Origin: Pseudomonas brassicacearum subsp. brassicacearum | Lineage (GTDB): Bacteria > Pseudomonadota > Gammaproteobacteria > Pseudomonadales > Pseudomonadaceae | Length of the DNA stretch: 64,000 bases | Direction of reading: 5' to 3' | NCBI RefSeq assembly: GCF_008801605.1 | Contig: NZ_VZPJ01000006.1 | Coordinates: forward strand, 62,001 to 126,000 | Shown here: positions 18,064 to 27,058 of the stretch, one piece after another | How positions within the stretch are numbered: the stretch's first letter is position 1 | Layout of the letters: each line of letters starts with the position of its first letter | Notes under the pieces: model-generated | Databases searched by the model: none | Told to the model about the DNA's origin: nothing | Seen by the model: the letters and a program-made list of their open reading frames with translations, nothing else | Made by a program: the position numbers and the translations under genes

Positions 18064-19405
18064 CAAGGGGGCTCCGGGGGCGAGCGTCGAGCCAGTGGCC
18101 GAGCGCTTCAATAGTCAGATTGTGTGCCTGCAACGCGCCGAAACCCGGCAGCGTGGCATCGCGGAAATACAGGTCGTAACGACCGGGGGCGACCGCCAGC
18201 AGGGTGGCGGGCGCGATATGGGCTGCCGCGCAGGAACGCGGGCAGCCCGACAGATGGACTTTCAGGGTCTGGCCCTGGCGTTGCAGCAGCTCGGCCAGTT
18301 GGTGGGCGTCGGCCTTGGTGTCGGCCAGGGCTTTACCGCAGCCACTGGAGCCGGTGCAGGCAATGAGTTGTGCCAGGGGCTGATCGACAGAGCACAACAG
18401 GCCCAACCCCTCAAGCCGCGCCAGCACTTCGTCGGCGTCCTCGCTGCGCACGTTGGGCAGCAGCAGGCTTTGCCAAGGGGTGAAACGAAGGCTTGCGTCG
18501 CCCTTCTCCCGCGCCAATTGCGCCGCCCCCCGCAGCATGCGGGCGTCGAGTCGACCAAGAGGCGCCGCCGCGCCGACGTAGACGCGGTCGTCGTGCTGGG
18601 GATGAACGCCGATGTGCAGTCCGTCGATGGAGCCGTCCCGCTGCCAATCCAGGCAAGCTTGCAGCGGCACGCGGCGGGCCAATCGGCTCATGAATTCATC
18701 GGTGGGAATTTCAGCCAGCAAGTGGCGCATGCGGATCTGGTCCGGGCGCGCCAGGTCGAGGAACAGCTCCAGCACCGCCACCACCAAGGCATGCCCCTGG
18801 GCCAGGGGCACCCTGCCCGCCGGTTTATCCAATGGGGAACCGGCCAAGCCGAAGGCCAGCCAAGGCTCGCCATCACGGACCAGGGCCGACAGCCACAGGT
18901 CGTGGTGATGTTCGAGCATCGCCAACGCTTCGCCACCGTCCAGTTGCACGGCGAACTTGGCCGACAACTCAGGGAAGCGTTCGTGGGTTTGCAGGGTGAA
19001 GAGGATCTGCGCCGCCAACGGCCGGGTGTCGAACAACATCTGCCGATCGATCCCGGCCGCGGGGCTGAGCATCAGGTTGCGCACGTCATCGCCGGCCGGC
19101 TTGCGCGGGCCAAGCCCGGCGGCCAGCAATGGCTGGATCAGCGCGTCGTGCCCGGGACCGATCCCACGGATTTGCAGGTTGGCCCGGTTGGTCGCCTCGA
19201 TCACGCCCCCGGCGAACCGCTCGGCCACCGACGCCACGACTTCGGCCTGATCCGCCTGGATGGCACCGCCATCGAGCTTGATCCGACAGATCCCACCGTC
19301 CAGCGCCTGGACGACACGCAGCAACCCCGGGCAACCGGAGGGGCGTACGACGCTGGAGGATGGACGTTCGTTCAAGGGAAAACCGACAAATAAGAAACGC
19401 CACAT
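18056..19405 (-). CDS. cobG: Precorrin-3B synthase
   Basis: Iron-sulfur mono-oxygenase of the aerobic cobalamin pathway that forms precorrin-3B from precorrin-3A with oxygen. It belongs to the nitrite/sulfite reductase ferredoxin-like family. The cysteines for the 4Fe-4S cluster are visible in [12 protein letters not shown] and [13 protein letters not shown]. The core begins at [21 protein letters not shown]. The start is uncertain: the ATG at 19405 gives 449 residues with a short, unusual N-terminus and a weak ribosome site; a TTG about 14 codons on is the alternative. It is the first gene of the leftward operon and is divergent from cobL. Confidence 0.9.
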   Translation of the reverse strand: MWRFLFVGFPLNERPSSSVVRPSGCPGLLRVVQALDGGICRIKLDGGAIQADQAEVVASVAERFAGGVIEATNRANLQIRGIGPGHDALIQPLLAAGLGPRKPAGDDVRNLMLSPAAGIDRQMLFDTRPLAAQILFTLQTHERFPELSAKFAVQLDGGEALAMLEHHHDLWLSALVRDGEPWLAFGLAGSPLDKPAGRVPLAQGHALVVAVLELFLDLARPDQIRMRHLLAEIPTDEFMSRLARRVPLQACLDWQRDGSIDGLHIGVHPQHDDRVYVGAAAPLGRLDARMLRGAAQLAREKGDASLRFTPWQSLLLPNVRSEDADEVLARLEGLGLLCSVDQPLAQLIACTGSSGCGKALADTKADAHQLAELLQRQGQTLKVHLSGCPRSCAAAHIAPATLLAVAPGRYDLYFRDATLPGFGALQAHNLTIEALGHWLDARPRSPLDA

Positions 19406-19509
19406 CGGCGAAGGACCGCCATTATGCCTGCTTTGCCGGGGGTCATGAAAAGCTTGCCGGTCGGATTGCTGACGGCGGACACACAATTTCCGAACGCCCC
19501 CATTCCAAA

Positions 19510-19539
19510 CTGTGGGAGCGAGCTTGCTCGCGATAGCGG
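19510..19539. repeat. Single REP element in the cobG-cobL divergent region
   Basis: One unpaired copy of tgtgggagcgagcttgctcgcgat between the divergent cob operons. Its core gcgagc/gctcgc can form a small hairpin. Confidence 0.85.
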
Positions 19540-19657
19540 TCTGGCTGTGAAGATGATGTTGCGCCAGGCGCCTGATCCGCCGGGGCACGGTATGATGGCG
19601 ACCCGGTTCGCGGGGAAACAGGCCCGCCGATCAAACAGATCTATTCGAGGAACAGAG

Positions 19658-20869
19658 ATGACACCCTGGCTGACCGTAGTGGGCATCGGCGAAGAGGGCT
19701 TCAAGGGCCTGGGCAAGGTTGCTCGCCGCGCGCTGCTCGGTGCCTCGCGGATCGTTGGCGCGCAGCGTCAGTTGGATCTGCTGCCGCTGTGCATCCGCGG
19801 CCAACGGGAGCTGTGGCCCAGCCCGTTCTCCCTGGAACCGCTGCTTGCTCGGCAGGGTGAGCCGGTGTGCGTGCTGGCCAGCGGCGATCCGATGTTCTAC
19901 GGCGTGGGTGCCAGCCTGGCGAAACAGGTGCCGAGTGATCAGATGCTGGTCATCCCCGCGCCCTCCTCCTGTTCGCTGGCGGCGGCACGCATGGGCTGGC
20001 CGTTGCAAGATGTGGTCACGCTGTCGTTGGTGGCCCGGCCCCTGGCGGCGCTCAATGTCCACCTATCCACCGGTGTCAGGCTGTTGCTGCTGAGCAACGA
20101 TCGCCACAGTCCCGCCGCCGTGGCGACGTTATTGCGCGAGCGGGGATTCGGCCCGAGCACCATGACCGTGCTGGAGCATTTGGGCGGTGCGGCAGAACGT
20201 CGGATCGACGGTTGCGCCGCGCAATGGTCCGATGACACCGTCGCCGACCTGAACCTGATCGCCATCGAATGCCGGGCCGAACCGTCGACACCGCGCTTGT
20301 CACGCCTGGCCGGTTTGCCGGACACCGCTTTCGAGCATGACGGCCAGTTGACCAAACGCGACGTGCGCGCCATCACCCTCGCACGCCTCGCCCCGATGCC
20401 CGGCGAACTGCTCTGGGATGTCGGCGCCGGCAGCGGCTCCATCGGCATCGAATGGATGCGCGCCCACCCCAGTTGCCGGGCCCTGGCCATCGAAGCCGAC
20501 GAAGGCCGCCAAGGCTTGATCGAGCGCAACCGCGACACCCTCGGCGTGCCCGGCCTGCAACTGATTCGCGGCAAAGCCCCCCAGGCGCTGGAGAACCTGG
20601 AGCGGCCGGACGCGGTGTTCATCGGCGGCGGCGTCACCCGCGAAGGCGTGCTCGAGGCCTGCTGGGCCCAACTCAAGCCCGGCGGCCGGCTCGTCGCCAA
20701 CGCCGTGACCCTGCAAAGCGAAACGGCCCTGATGCACTGGCGCGAACGTCACGGCGGTGAACTGACCCGCATCCACATCGCCCAGGCCCAGCCCTTGGGC
20801 GAGTTCGACACCTGGCGCCAGGCCTTGCCGATCACCTTGCTCGACCTGGTCAAGCCTCTCGATGCGTGA
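19658..20869 (+). CDS. cobL: Precorrin-6Y C5,15-methyltransferase (decarboxylating)
   Basis: A 403-residue fusion of CbiE and CbiT. The N-terminal methyltransferase ([18 protein letters not shown], then [17 protein letters not shown]) methylates C5, and the C-terminal Rossmann methyltransferase ([19 protein letters not shown], about residues 245-265) methylates C15 and removes the C12 acetate carboxyl. The ATG at 19658 has GAGGAACAG upstream; the frame is open earlier but runs through the REP element. cbiD begins 8 bases before its end. Confidence 0.96.
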   Translation: MTPWLTVVGIGEEGFKGLGKVARRALLGASRIVGAQRQLDLLPLCIRGQRELWPSPFSLEPLLARQGEPVCVLASGDPMFYGVGASLAKQVPSDQMLVIPAPSSCSLAAARMGWPLQDVVTLSLVARPLAALNVHLSTGVRLLLLSNDRHSPAAVATLLRERGFGPSTMTVLEHLGGAAERRIDGCAAQWSDDTVADLNLIAIECRAEPSTPRLSRLAGLPDTAFEHDGQLTKRDVRAITLARLAPMPGELLWDVGAGSGSIGIEWMRAHPSCRALAIEADEGRQGLIERNRDTLGVPGLQLIRGKAPQALENLERPDAVFIGGGVTREGVLEACWAQLKPGGRLVANAVTLQSETALMHWRERHGGELTRIHIAQAQPLGEFDTWRQALPITLLDLVKPLDA

Positions 20870-21959
20870 CGAAACCGCCGAACAACCCGCCCCCCTGCGC
20901 AGCGGCCTGACCACCGGCAGTTGCGCCACGGCCACCAGCCTGGCGGCCGCTCGATTACTGCTGCGCGGCACCGAAGCCGATGCCGTGGAAATCGTACTGC
21001 CCAAGGGCAAGCAAGTGCAGATGCGCCTGGAGTTCTGCCGGCTGACCGAACAAGGCGCCGAAGCCGGGACAATCAAGGACGCGGGCGATGACCCGGACGT
21101 AACCCACGGTGCCCTGTTGTTTTCCCAGGTGCGCTTGATCGCCGAGCCCGGTGTACGTTTCGTCGCGGGTCGCGGCGTCGGCACGGTGACGCGACCGGGG
21201 TTGGTGCTGAACGTCGGTGAACCGGCGATCAACCCGGTGCCGCGCAAAATGATCAACGACCACCTGGGTCGGCTTGCCGAGGAAAGCGGTTACGCCGGTG
21301 GTTTCGAAGTCACGGTCAACGTCGAGGGCGGCGAAGCCCTGGCGCTGAAAACCATGAATCCACGCCTGGGAATTCTTGGCGGCCTGTCGATCCTCGGCAC
21401 CAGCGGTATCGTCCGGCCGTTCTCCTGCGCGGCCTACATTGCCTCGATCCACCAGGGTATCGACGTGGCAAAAACCAACGGTTACCTGCACATCGCCGCC
21501 TGCACCGGCAACGCCAGTGAAGACACCATGCGCCGGGTCTACAACCTGCCGGAAATCGCCCTGATCGAAATGGGCGACTTCGTCGGCGCCGTGCTCAAAC
21601 ATGTGCGCAAGGTCCCCGTGGAAAAGCTCAGCCTTTGCGGCGGCTTTGGCAAAATCAGCAAACTCGCCGCCGGCCACATGGACCTGCACAGCCGTCACTC
21701 GAGCATCGACCTGCCACAACTGGCCGAGTGGGCCGCTGCCATCGGTGCCGATGAGGCGTTGCAGCAAGGCATCCGCGCGGCCAACACCAGCCAGCAAGCC
21801 CTGGCAATGGCCAGCGCCGCCGGCATCGCCCTCGGCGACGCGGTGTGCGAGCACGCGTTGGCCTTCGCCCGCAGCGTGGTGCCGGCCCAGGTCCAGGTCG
21901 AAGTCTTCGCCATCGACCGCCAAGGCGGGATTGTCGGCCACGCGGGAGCCTTGTCATGA
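20862..21959 (+). CDS. cbiD: Cobalt-precorrin-5B C1-methyltransferase
   Basis: A 365-residue CbiD protein, recognised by [23 protein letters not shown] near the N-terminus and [30 protein letters not shown] core (residues about 105-130, key residues GxGTVTxPGL). It carries out C1 methylation and stands in for CobF, which is absent here, as in other Pseudomonas. It overlaps cobL by 8 bases and its stop overlaps the cobK start (ATGA). Confidence 0.95.
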   Translation: MRDETAEQPAPLRSGLTTGSCATATSLAAARLLLRGTEADAVEIVLPKGKQVQMRLEFCRLTEQGAEAGTIKDAGDDPDVTHGALLFSQVRLIAEPGVRFVAGRGVGTVTRPGLVLNVGEPAINPVPRKMINDHLGRLAEESGYAGGFEVTVNVEGGEALALKTMNPRLGILGGLSILGTSGIVRPFSCAAYIASIHQGIDVAKTNGYLHIAACTGNASEDTMRRVYNLPEIALIEMGDFVGAVLKHVRKVPVEKLSLCGGFGKISKLAAGHMDLHSRHSSIDLPQLAEWAAAIGADEALQQGIRAANTSQQALAMASAAGIALGDAVCEHALAFARSVVPAQVQVEVFAIDRQGGIVGHAGALS

Positions 21960-22693
21960 AGAGCCTTGAAATGAAACGCATCCTGCTGCTCGGCGGCGTC
22001 ACCGAAGCCCTGGCCATCGCCCGCACCCTCGGGCCCCAGCACATCTACAGCCTGGCCGGCATCGGTCGCATTCCCATCGACCTGACCTGCCAGGTGCGCG
22101 TCGGCGGCTACGGCGGCGCCGAAGGGTTGGCGCAATTCATCCGCGCCGAGGGCATCGACCTGCTGCTGGACGCCACCCACCCCTACGCAGCACAAATCAG
22201 CCACAACGCCGCCCAGGCAGCCCGCGCCTGCGCTATCCCCTGCTGGGCCCTGCGCCGCCCGGCATGGCAGCCCCAGGCCGGCGATGACTGGCGCGAAGTG
22301 GCCGACTGGGCCGAACTGATCCAGGCCCTGCAACCCTTTCACCGCCCCCTCTTCACCCTAGGTCGCGAACCCCTGCAACATCTGCATGAAATTCCGCCCG
22401 AGCAATTCTGGACCTTGCGTGCCCTGGACGCTTACCCCGGTAATGAGCGCTGCGAAGTCATTGGAGCTCGTGGGCCGTTTCACATCGAGGGCGAGCGCGA
22501 GCTGTTCGAACGGCGACAGATCGATGTGCTGGTGAGCAAGAACAGCGGCAGCACGGCCACCGAGCCGAAACTGGAGGCGGCGCGGGAGCGGGGGGTGCCG
22601 GTGTTGGTGTTGAAGCGGCCGGTGTTGGCGGGGGTGGATCGGGAGTTTGGGACGGTGGATGAGGTGTTGCAGGGGCTGCGGCAGTTGATCTGA
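21956..22693 (+). CDS. cobK: Precorrin-6A reductase
   Basis: A 245-residue NADPH-dependent reductase giving precorrin-6Y. It shows [17 protein letters not shown] at the N-terminus, [16 protein letters not shown] (about residues 68-85) and [18 protein letters not shown] near the C-terminus, all typical of CobK/CbiJ. Start is the ATG in the ATGA overlap with cbiD; a second in-frame ATG lies 15 bases on. It is the last cob gene of the rightward operon. Confidence 0.95.
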   Translation: MKSLEMKRILLLGGVTEALAIARTLGPQHIYSLAGIGRIPIDLTCQVRVGGYGGAEGLAQFIRAEGIDLLLDATHPYAAQISHNAAQAARACAIPCWALRRPAWQPQAGDDWREVADWAELIQALQPFHRPLFTLGREPLQHLHEIPPEQFWTLRALDAYPGNERCEVIGARGPFHIEGERELFERRQIDVLVSKNSGSTATEPKLEAARERGVPVLVLKRPVLAGVDREFGTVDEVLQGLRQLI

Positions 22694-22839
22694 CAGAAAA
22701 CTGCACCGTCCTACAAGCCTGTCCTGTCAGAACTACGTCAGCAGGCTACATCACCTTGCGTCGCTGCCTACAACTACGCCAGAATCCGCCGGCTTGTGCG
22801 CCTTGGAGGCCCTCGGTAACTTGATTCCCGTCACTGCCC

Positions 22840-23002
22840 TTCAGTGATCGGGTTTAGTCGCCCGAGGTTTTCAGCGGGTTCACAAGCTTCGTCAGTCAGG
22901 TATTTCATCCCTGCACTTGATGGTGGTTGTGCGCAGGGCGCCTTCGGGCGCGCCGGTAATGCTGGACTCCCCGGTCGACTAACCTGCGCACAGCCGCCGC
23001 TC
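22840..23002 (+). ncRNA. Candidate structured RNA or repeat element
   Basis: A compact element starting gatcgggtttagtcgcccg and ending in cctgcgcacagccgcc. A 10-base perfect inverted repeat (TGTGCGCAGG at 22928-22937, CCTGCGCACA at 22983-22992) encloses a small hairpin GCGCC-TTCG-GGCGC with a UUCG tetraloop and a second CCGG/CCGG helix, consistent with a three-way junction. I believe closely similar sequences recur in Pseudomonas genomes upstream of small DUF6124/DUF3077-type genes, but this is from memory. No such gene follows here. Confidence 0.4.
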
Positions 23003-23168
23003 TGTGGCGAGGGAGCTTGCTCCCGCTGGGCTCTGTAGGAGCTGGCGAAGCCTGCGATCTTTTGATCTTTCCACTTGGGACTCAAGCGCCTGTGGAAAGA
23101 TCGCAGCCTCGCTTCGCTCGACAGCTCCTACGCGCCCCAACGGGAGCAAGCTCCCTCACCACAAAAGC
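23002..23168. repeat. Long imperfect palindromic repeat, copy 2
   Basis: Shares its modules with the element near 14.86-15.0 kb: gcgagggagcttgctcccgctggg, gtaggagct, gcctgcgatcttttgatctttcc and a mirrored half with gaaagatcgcagcc, agctcctacg and gggagcaagctccctcaccaca. The two outer modules pair with each other. Confidence 0.75.
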
Positions 23169-23297
23169 ACTCACTTGAAGATCTGTTGCTACTGTTAACA
23201 CCAGCCCTGCGACCCTATACCGCACGTGGCCTTTTTACTTCTCAACCCCGATCAGGCTAAATACCGCCACCTGATCGCCCATCGAGCGGATTGCCCC

Positions 23298-23708
23298 ATG
23301 TCCCGACAACGGCTTGCATTTGCCTGGATCGCCTGCTTCGCAGTGCTGTTCAACATGCTTGCCATGCCGCTTTCCGGCAGCGGTGGCACGATGGCGAATG
23401 CGCAGGCCAATTCGCCAGCCGAGCAACTGCTGTGGGGCAGTTTCTGCTCCTCCAGCGGCACGAAGATGCTGGCGATTTCCCTGGGCAAACTCGAACAAAG
23501 CACGCAACAGAAAGACAATCACTCAACGATGCAGCATTGCTGGTGCTGCTCAGGCTCAGCGCCTTTGGTGGCGCTCGCCGGGCATGTTCCGCAGTTGTAT
23601 CTGGATGCACAGCTGGCCCATCGCAGTGCAGTCCATTCGAAGCTCGACAGCCCCACGCCACGCCAGCAGTGGCCCAGCCTCAATCCCCGCGCCTCGCCTC
23701 TGGTCTGA
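23298..23708 (+). CDS. DUF2946 family protein
   Basis: A 136-residue protein with an N-terminal signal or membrane segment (RLAFAWIACFAVLFNMLAMPL) and the Cys/His motif HCWCCSG near residue 78. This matches the DUF2946 family, usually found beside copper genes; its biochemical role is unknown. It is followed by the PCu(A)C chaperone 46 bases on, in the same direction, and starts the copper set. Confidence 0.8.
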   Translation: MSRQRLAFAWIACFAVLFNMLAMPLSGSGGTMANAQANSPAEQLLWGSFCSSSGTKMLAISLGKLEQSTQQKDNHSTMQHCWCCSGSAPLVALAGHVPQLYLDAQLAHRSAVHSKLDSPTPRQQWPSLNPRASPLV

Positions 23709-23754
23709 TTCTTCCCGCATAAAACTGCGCCCTGAATCGTTCCGGAGAATTGCC

Positions 23755-24234
23755 ATGTTGAACAGACTTATCCTGCTGGCTGCCCTATTGCTTCCCGTCG
23801 GCTTCGCCCAGGCTCACCAGTACAAGGTGGGCGAGCTTGAGATCGCCCATCCGTGGTCCCAGGAGTTGCCGCCCAACGCACCGACCGTGGCCGCGTATTT
23901 CGTGATCCACAACGGCGGCACGACCGCCGACAAGCTGCTCAGCGTCGACTCGCCGATTGCCGGCAAGGCCGAGCTCCATGAGCATGTGATGCAAAACGAC
24001 CTGATGAAGATGCAACCGGTGCCCGTCGTGGATATCGCCCCCGGTGCGACCGTCACCTTCGCGCCGATGGCGTATCACGTGATGCTGCTGGACCTGAAGG
24101 ACCGCAGCCTGCTCAGCGATGGCAAACGCTTTGCCATGACCCTGCATTTCGAAAAAGCCGGGAATGTCACGGTCGACGTTGCGGTGCAGAAAAAAGCCCC
24201 CGACGGCACCAAGACACACATGCACGCCCAGTAG
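23755..24234 (+). CDS. Periplasmic copper chaperone PCu(A)C
   Basis: A 159-residue periplasmic protein with a signal peptide (1-20, ending AQA). It contains the Cu(I)-binding arrangement of the PCu(A)C family: ELHEHVMQNDLMKMQPV followed about 20 residues later by YHVMLLDL, and a His/Met-containing tail (THMHAQ). The family delivers Cu(I) to cytochrome oxidase or takes part in copper handling. It lies between two DUF2946 genes and upstream of the OprC receptor, which supports a role in copper uptake. Confidence 0.9.
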   Translation: MLNRLILLAALLLPVGFAQAHQYKVGELEIAHPWSQELPPNAPTVAAYFVIHNGGTTADKLLSVDSPIAGKAELHEHVMQNDLMKMQPVPVVDIAPGATVTFAPMAYHVMLLDLKDRSLLSDGKRFAMTLHFEKAGNVTVDVAVQKKAPDGTKTHMHAQ

Positions 24235-24273
24235 ACGTAGCCGCCCGTGCAACCACTTCGCGCCAGGCCGTCC

Positions 24274-24681
24274 ATGCCCCGCCGTCAGCCCATGAGCCTG
24301 ACCCGCGGCAGTTGGATCAGCCTGTTCGCCATGCTGATGATCTTTATCGGCCCGCTGATTTCCCAGTCGATGCCGATGGGTCAGGGCATGTCCATGCCTG
24401 TGTCCATGGACATGAACATGGAGATGAGCATGGACATGTCGGCGCACGAAGCGCCGGCAGCCGAACACTGCCCGCCCCAGAGCGAGCACCATGCGTTGTG
24501 GGAAAAATGCGGCTATTGCAGCCTGCTGTTCAATTGCCCCGCACTGCCTGGCGGTCACACCTTCGCGGTCTTCGACACACCCCAGACCAACACCTACACC
24601 AGCCTTTCCCCACGCCTGGGCCATGCCCGGCCAGCGTCCTTCCCGGGTGCCCGCACCCGCGCACCGCCCCTCGACGCGTAA
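24274..24681 (+). CDS. DUF2946 family protein, Met-rich
   Basis: A 135-residue protein with a hydrophobic N-terminal segment (SLFAMLMIFIGPLI), a very Met-rich stretch at about 33-65 alternating Met with Asp, Pro and Ser, and the family motif HALWEKCGYCSLL. The Met-rich part is a plausible Cu(I)-binding region, though this is inference. The start is uncertain: GTG 24247, ATG 24274 and ATG 24292 are all in frame, and 24274 is chosen for the AGG upstream. It belongs to the copper set. Confidence 0.75.
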   Translation: MPRRQPMSLTRGSWISLFAMLMIFIGPLISQSMPMGQGMSMPVSMDMNMEMSMDMSAHEAPAAEHCPPQSEHHALWEKCGYCSLLFNCPALPGGHTFAVFDTPQTNTYTSLSPRLGHARPASFPGARTRAPPLDA

Positions 24682-24765
24682 ACCCGACACTTACCTCACC
24701 CCGGTCGTACAAGACAGCTTCATGCTGCCCGACCGTGTCGTCTACGTCTGTTCGATGGAATCATC

Positions 24766-26892
24766 ATGTCCAGGTTTTCTGCTGACATCGCTTTGGGCGC
24801 TGCCCAGGTACGCTGCTCCCTGAACGAACCACGGGTTCGTTTACGCCAAACCATTGCCGCCCTGTGCGGCCTGCTGCTCACGCCCTACGTACTCGCTGAT
24901 GAGCACGAGCATCACGACAATCAGGTTGAAGAACTGAGCCCGACGGTCATCACCGCCATCGCCCCCAGCTCACCCCTGACCGTCGTCACCAACCCCAAGG
25001 ACCCGCGCCAACCGGTGCCGGCCAGTGACGGCGGCGACTACCTCAAGACCATTCCGGGCTTCGCCCTGGTACGCAACGGCGGCACCAATGGCGACCCGGT
25101 GTTGCGCGGCATGTTCGGCTCGCGGCTGAACATCCTCACCAACGGCAGCATGCTATTGGGTGCTTGCCCGGGTCGGATGGACGCACCGACGTCGTACATA
25201 TCGCCAGAAACCTACGACAAGCTCACGGTTATCAAAGGCCCACAAACAGTGCTCTGGGGCCCCGGCGCATCGGCCGGGACCGTGCTGTTCGAGCGCGAGC
25301 CGGAACAGTTCGGCGAACTCGGCACCCGGGTCAACGCCAGTGTGCTGGCCGGCTCCAACGGCCGTTTCGACAAAGTGGTGGATGCTGCCGCCGGTGGGCC
25401 GCTGGGGTATGTACGGGTAATCGGCAACACCGCGCATTCGGACGATTACCGCGACGGCAATAACGACACTGTGCCGTCGCGCTATGACAAGTGGAATGGC
25501 GACGTCACCCTCGGCTGGACGCCGGACGCCGATACCCTGCTGGAGCTGACCGCCGGCAAGGGCGACGGTGAAGCACGCTACGCCGGGCGCGGCATGGACG
25601 GCTCGCAGTTCAAGCGTGAAAGCCTCGGGCTGCGTTTCGAGCGCTCGAACATCGGCGAGGTGCTGGACAAGGTCGAGGCCCAGGTCTACTACAACTACGC
25701 CGACCACGTGATGGACAACTACACGCTGCGCACGCCGTCCGGCACCGGGATGATGGCCGGGCCCATGGCCTCCAACGTCGACCGCCGCACCCTCGGCGCC
25801 CGCATCAAGGCCACCTGGCGCTGGGCCGATGTGCAGTTGATCAGCGGCCTGGACGCGCAGACCAACGAGCATCGCCAACGCAGCAGCATGGGCGTGGATA
25901 CCTACAAGGACCTGCCGTACAGCAAGGACGCCGATTTCCACAATTACGGGGTGTTCGGCGAACTGACCTGGTACGCCGCCGACCGCGACAGGGTGATCAC
26001 CGGCGCCCGGCTCGACCGTGCCTCGGCCAAGGACTACCGCCAGAGCATCGGTTCCGGCATGTCGGCCCGGCCCAACCCCACCGCCGATGACACCCGTGCC
26101 GACACGCTGCCCAGCGGTTTCGTCCGCTACGAACACGACCTGGACGACAGCCCCACCACCCTCTATGCAGGCGTGGGTCACGCACAACGCTTCCCGGACT
26201 ACTGGGAGCTGTTCTCGGCGAACGTCGGCCCCAGCGGTTCACTGAATGCCTTCGACGCGATCAAGCCGGAGAAAACCACCCAGCTCGACTTCGGCCTGCA
26301 GTACAAGACCGAAACCCTCGAAGCCTGGGCATCGGGTTATGTCGGGCAGGTGCGCGACTACATCCTGTTCGATTACACCCCTGGGATGATGGGCACCACC
26401 TCGCGGGCCGAGAACATCGATGCACGGATCATGGGTGGTGAATTGGGTGCGGCCTACAAGCTGAGCGAGCGCTGGAAAGCCGACGCCACCCTGGCCTATG
26501 CCTGGGGCAAGAACAGCAGCGACGGCAGCGCCCTGGCGCAAATGCCGCCGCTGGACGCACGCTTGGGCCTGACCTACAGCGAAGATCGCTGGAGCGCCGG
26601 CGCCCTGTGGCGGGTGGTGGCGGCGCAGCACCGGGTCGACGAGAACAAGGGCAACGTGGTCGGCAAGGACTACGGCAAAAGCTCCGGCTTCGGCGTGTTC
26701 TCGCTCAACGGTGCCTACCGCATCAACAAGCACTGGAAGGTCAGCAGCGGCGTCGACAACCTGTTCGGCAAAGCCTACGCCGAGCACTTGAACCTGGCCG
26801 GCAACGCCGGGTTCGGCTACCCGGCGAGCGACCCGCAGGCCATCAACGAACCGGGGCGCACGCTCTGGACCAAGGTGGATATGAGTTTCTAA
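24766..26892 (+). CDS. oprC: TonB-dependent copper receptor OprC
   Basis: A 708-residue outer-membrane receptor. It has an N-terminal signal region (hydrophobic at about 28-44, ending VLA), a His-rich mature start (DEHEHHDN), a plug domain (about 60-200: GGDYLKTIPGFALVRNGGTNG and LTVIKGPQTVLWGP) and a 22-strand-type barrel ending in a C-terminal Phe (LWTKVDMSF). The CPGRMDAPTSY segment and overall match identify the copper receptor subfamily (OprC/NosA). It follows the chaperone and DUF2946 genes and precedes a PepSY membrane protein. Confidence 0.93.
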   Translation: MSRFSADIALGAAQVRCSLNEPRVRLRQTIAALCGLLLTPYVLADEHEHHDNQVEELSPTVITAIAPSSPLTVVTNPKDPRQPVPASDGGDYLKTIPGFALVRNGGTNGDPVLRGMFGSRLNILTNGSMLLGACPGRMDAPTSYISPETYDKLTVIKGPQTVLWGPGASAGTVLFEREPEQFGELGTRVNASVLAGSNGRFDKVVDAAAGGPLGYVRVIGNTAHSDDYRDGNNDTVPSRYDKWNGDVTLGWTPDADTLLELTAGKGDGEARYAGRGMDGSQFKRESLGLRFERSNIGEVLDKVEAQVYYNYADHVMDNYTLRTPSGTGMMAGPMASNVDRRTLGARIKATWRWADVQLISGLDAQTNEHRQRSSMGVDTYKDLPYSKDADFHNYGVFGELTWYAADRDRVITGARLDRASAKDYRQSIGSGMSARPNPTADDTRADTLPSGFVRYEHDLDDSPTTLYAGVGHAQRFPDYWELFSANVGPSGSLNAFDAIKPEKTTQLDFGLQYKTETLEAWASGYVGQVRDYILFDYTPGMMGTTSRAENIDARIMGGELGAAYKLSERWKADATLAYAWGKNSSDGSALAQMPPLDARLGLTYSEDRWSAGALWRVVAAQHRVDENKGNVVGKDYGKSSGFGVFSLNGAYRINKHWKVSSGVDNLFGKAYAEHLNLAGNAGFGYPASDPQAINEPGRTLWTKVDMSF

Positions 26893-26894
26893 AA

Positions 26895-27000
26895 GCATCG
26901 CGGGCAAGCCTTGCTCCCACAGTATTTGTCATGGCTGCGGGACAAATTGTGCTCCCTCAGCAATGGGAATACCTGTGGGAGCAAGGCTTGCCCGCGATCG
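26895..27000. repeat. REPIN between oprC and the PepSY gene
   Basis: Inverted pair of REP copies: atcgcgggcaagccttgctcccacag and tgtgggagcaaggcttgcccgcgat with about 50 bases between. Confidence 0.9.
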
Positions 27001-27058
27001 GTTGCGCAGCAACCGCCAAAAACATAACAACCCAATTTGCCCTGCGGAGCGCTTTCCG

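Larger units (their letters stand above)
22694..23297. other. Gene-free intergenic region with repeats
   Basis: About 600 bases between cobK and the copper genes with no supportable gene. It holds a structured repeat near 22.84-23.0 kb and a long palindromic repeat near 23.0-23.17 kb; the last 130 bases are unremarkable and should carry the promoter of the DUF2946 gene. Confidence 0.6.

Noticed and set aside
19406..19657. Cobalamin riboswitch between cobG and cobL
   Set aside because: I could not find a B12-box or the expected helices by eye; only a REP element is evident.
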